Origin: Rhodobacteraceae bacterium (ex Bugula neritina AB1)
GTDB lineage: Bacteria > Pseudomonadota > Alphaproteobacteria > Rhodobacterales > Rhodobacteraceae
Reading direction: 5' to 3'
Length of the DNA stretch: 64,000 nt
Assembly (NCBI GenBank): GCA_001730095.1
Contig: MDLF01000060.1
Span: forward strand, 123,951-187,950
Position numbers and translations under genes: made by a program. Positions 63,549-64,000 of the stretch are shown piece after piece. The notes below the pieces were generated by a model. It was not told where the DNA came from. It saw only the letters and a program-made list of their open reading frames with translations, and did no database searches. Each line of letters begins with the position of its first letter. Position 1 is the first letter of the stretch.

Positions 63549-64000
63549 TCAGAAAGCAGTAAAATGGTGGCGATCAGTGCGGATTTTACGGGTTTGAAAC
63601 GCGGCATTGACCTCTGCGTAAGGTGGAGTGGCCTCCTGCGGTAAGCGGATGCGCTTGCCGCTGTGCAGGATCAGCGTAGTCCGCACAGAAAAGTCCCAGC
63701 GGGTGTCGAACCGGACCCGCTCGATTTCGCGCAGTTCTGCGGAAGCCGTCAGGCCGCCGGAAAACCATTCAATTCGATCGCCGGAAATCTTCAGTCCGGA
63801 GAAAGGGTTGCGGATCAGGTCAAAAAGCGCAGGAAGGACTGGCAGGGCCAGCAGGACAACAATCCAGAGCACGGCGCCGAGCCCCAGCCACAGCACCAGC
63901 AGTCCCGCCAGCCAGCCGCCTGTTGCCAGTATGGTTGCAAGGGAGCGACCCTGGCGGGAGAAGCTGTAGTCCTCCGCCGGAGGTTGAGTTTCAGGCGTTT
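63549..64000 (-). CDS. hypothetical membrane protein, 5' end outside the window
   Basis: The frame stays open to the window edge, so the start is missing and at least 149 residues are visible: PAEDYSFSRQGRSLATILA, then a membrane hairpin (GGWLAGLLVLWLGLGAVLW and IVVLLALPVLPALFDLI), then a soluble part (ISGDRIEWFSGGLTASAELR, VRFDTRWDFSVRTTLILHSG) that looks like a PH-like beta domain. Function is unknown. An internal start near the first membrane segment would give a shorter protein, but the upstream sequence keeps a coding character. Confidence 0.7.
   Translation of the reverse strand, partial: TPETQPPAEDYSFSRQGRSLATILATGGWLAGLLVLWLGLGAVLWIVVLLALPVLPALFDLIRNPFSGLKISGDRIEWFSGGLTASAELREIERVRFDTRWDFSVRTTLILHSGKRIRLPQEATPPYAEVNAAFQTRKIRTDRHHFTAF

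Overview
The window is chromosomal DNA of an alphaproteobacterium of the Roseobacter group (Rhodobacteraceae, Leisingera/Phaeobacter-like). The evidence is the high GC content, the gene families (DUF2484, the DUF1127–CcsR locus, cobS/cobT, an alphaproteobacterial pyruvate carboxylase) and LexA boxes of the alphaproteobacterial type GTTC-N7-GTTC. No replication origin, prophage, CRISPR array or rRNA operon is visible.

Layout. (1) 1–2.5 kb: a NaeI-like type II restriction–modification pair and a broken vsr fragment lie between two copies of a tRNA-Gly(GCC) gene; a perfect LexA-type box precedes the methyltransferase. (2) 3–14.1 kb: housekeeping and accessory genes: pyruvate carboxylase, an FMN 2-hydroxy-acid dehydrogenase, a membrane GGDEF cyclase, a UvrD/PcrA helicase with its own LexA box, and a transporter–phosphodiesterase pair. 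(3) 14.2–14.6 kb: a DUF1127 gene followed by four stem-loops with CUCCUCCUCCC loops, the arrangement of the Rhodobacter CcaF1–CcsR1-4 'cuckoo' sRNA locus; mrp is divergent from it. (4) 16.1–44.1 kb: the division and cell-wall (dcw) cluster, in order mraZ-rsmH-ftsL-ftsI-murE-murF-mraY // murD // ftsW-murG-murC-(3 small membrane proteins)-murB-ddl-ftsQ-ftsA // ftsZ // lpxC. It is interrupted by a terminator-bearing spacer after mraY and by about 5.5 kb between murD and ftsW. That insertion holds a thiamine-binding-type protein, a BaiN-type flavoprotein, a polysaccharide flippase, a low-GC sulfotransferase and remnants of two IS5-family elements. (5) 44.3–49.6 kb: bamD, recN, a ClC channel and small genes. 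(6) 49.6–64 kb: aminopeptidase P, cobT/cobS, a J-domain protein, bolA, a DUF4177 protein, gatB, tex and two unrecognised proteins, one of which runs off the window.

The dcw genes act together: MurE, MurF, MurD, MurG, MurC, MurB, MraY and Ddl build lipid II, FtsW and FtsI polymerise and cross-link it, and FtsZ, FtsA, FtsQ and FtsL form the divisome. LpxC and BamD add lipid A and outer-membrane assembly. The features most worth following up are the cuckoo RNA cluster, a degenerate 19-bp TGGG tandem array upstream of mraZ, the LexA-boxed NaeI-like island, the insertion in the dcw cluster, and a low-GC patch inside gatB. All counts and boundaries were read by eye; no alignment or folding program was run.
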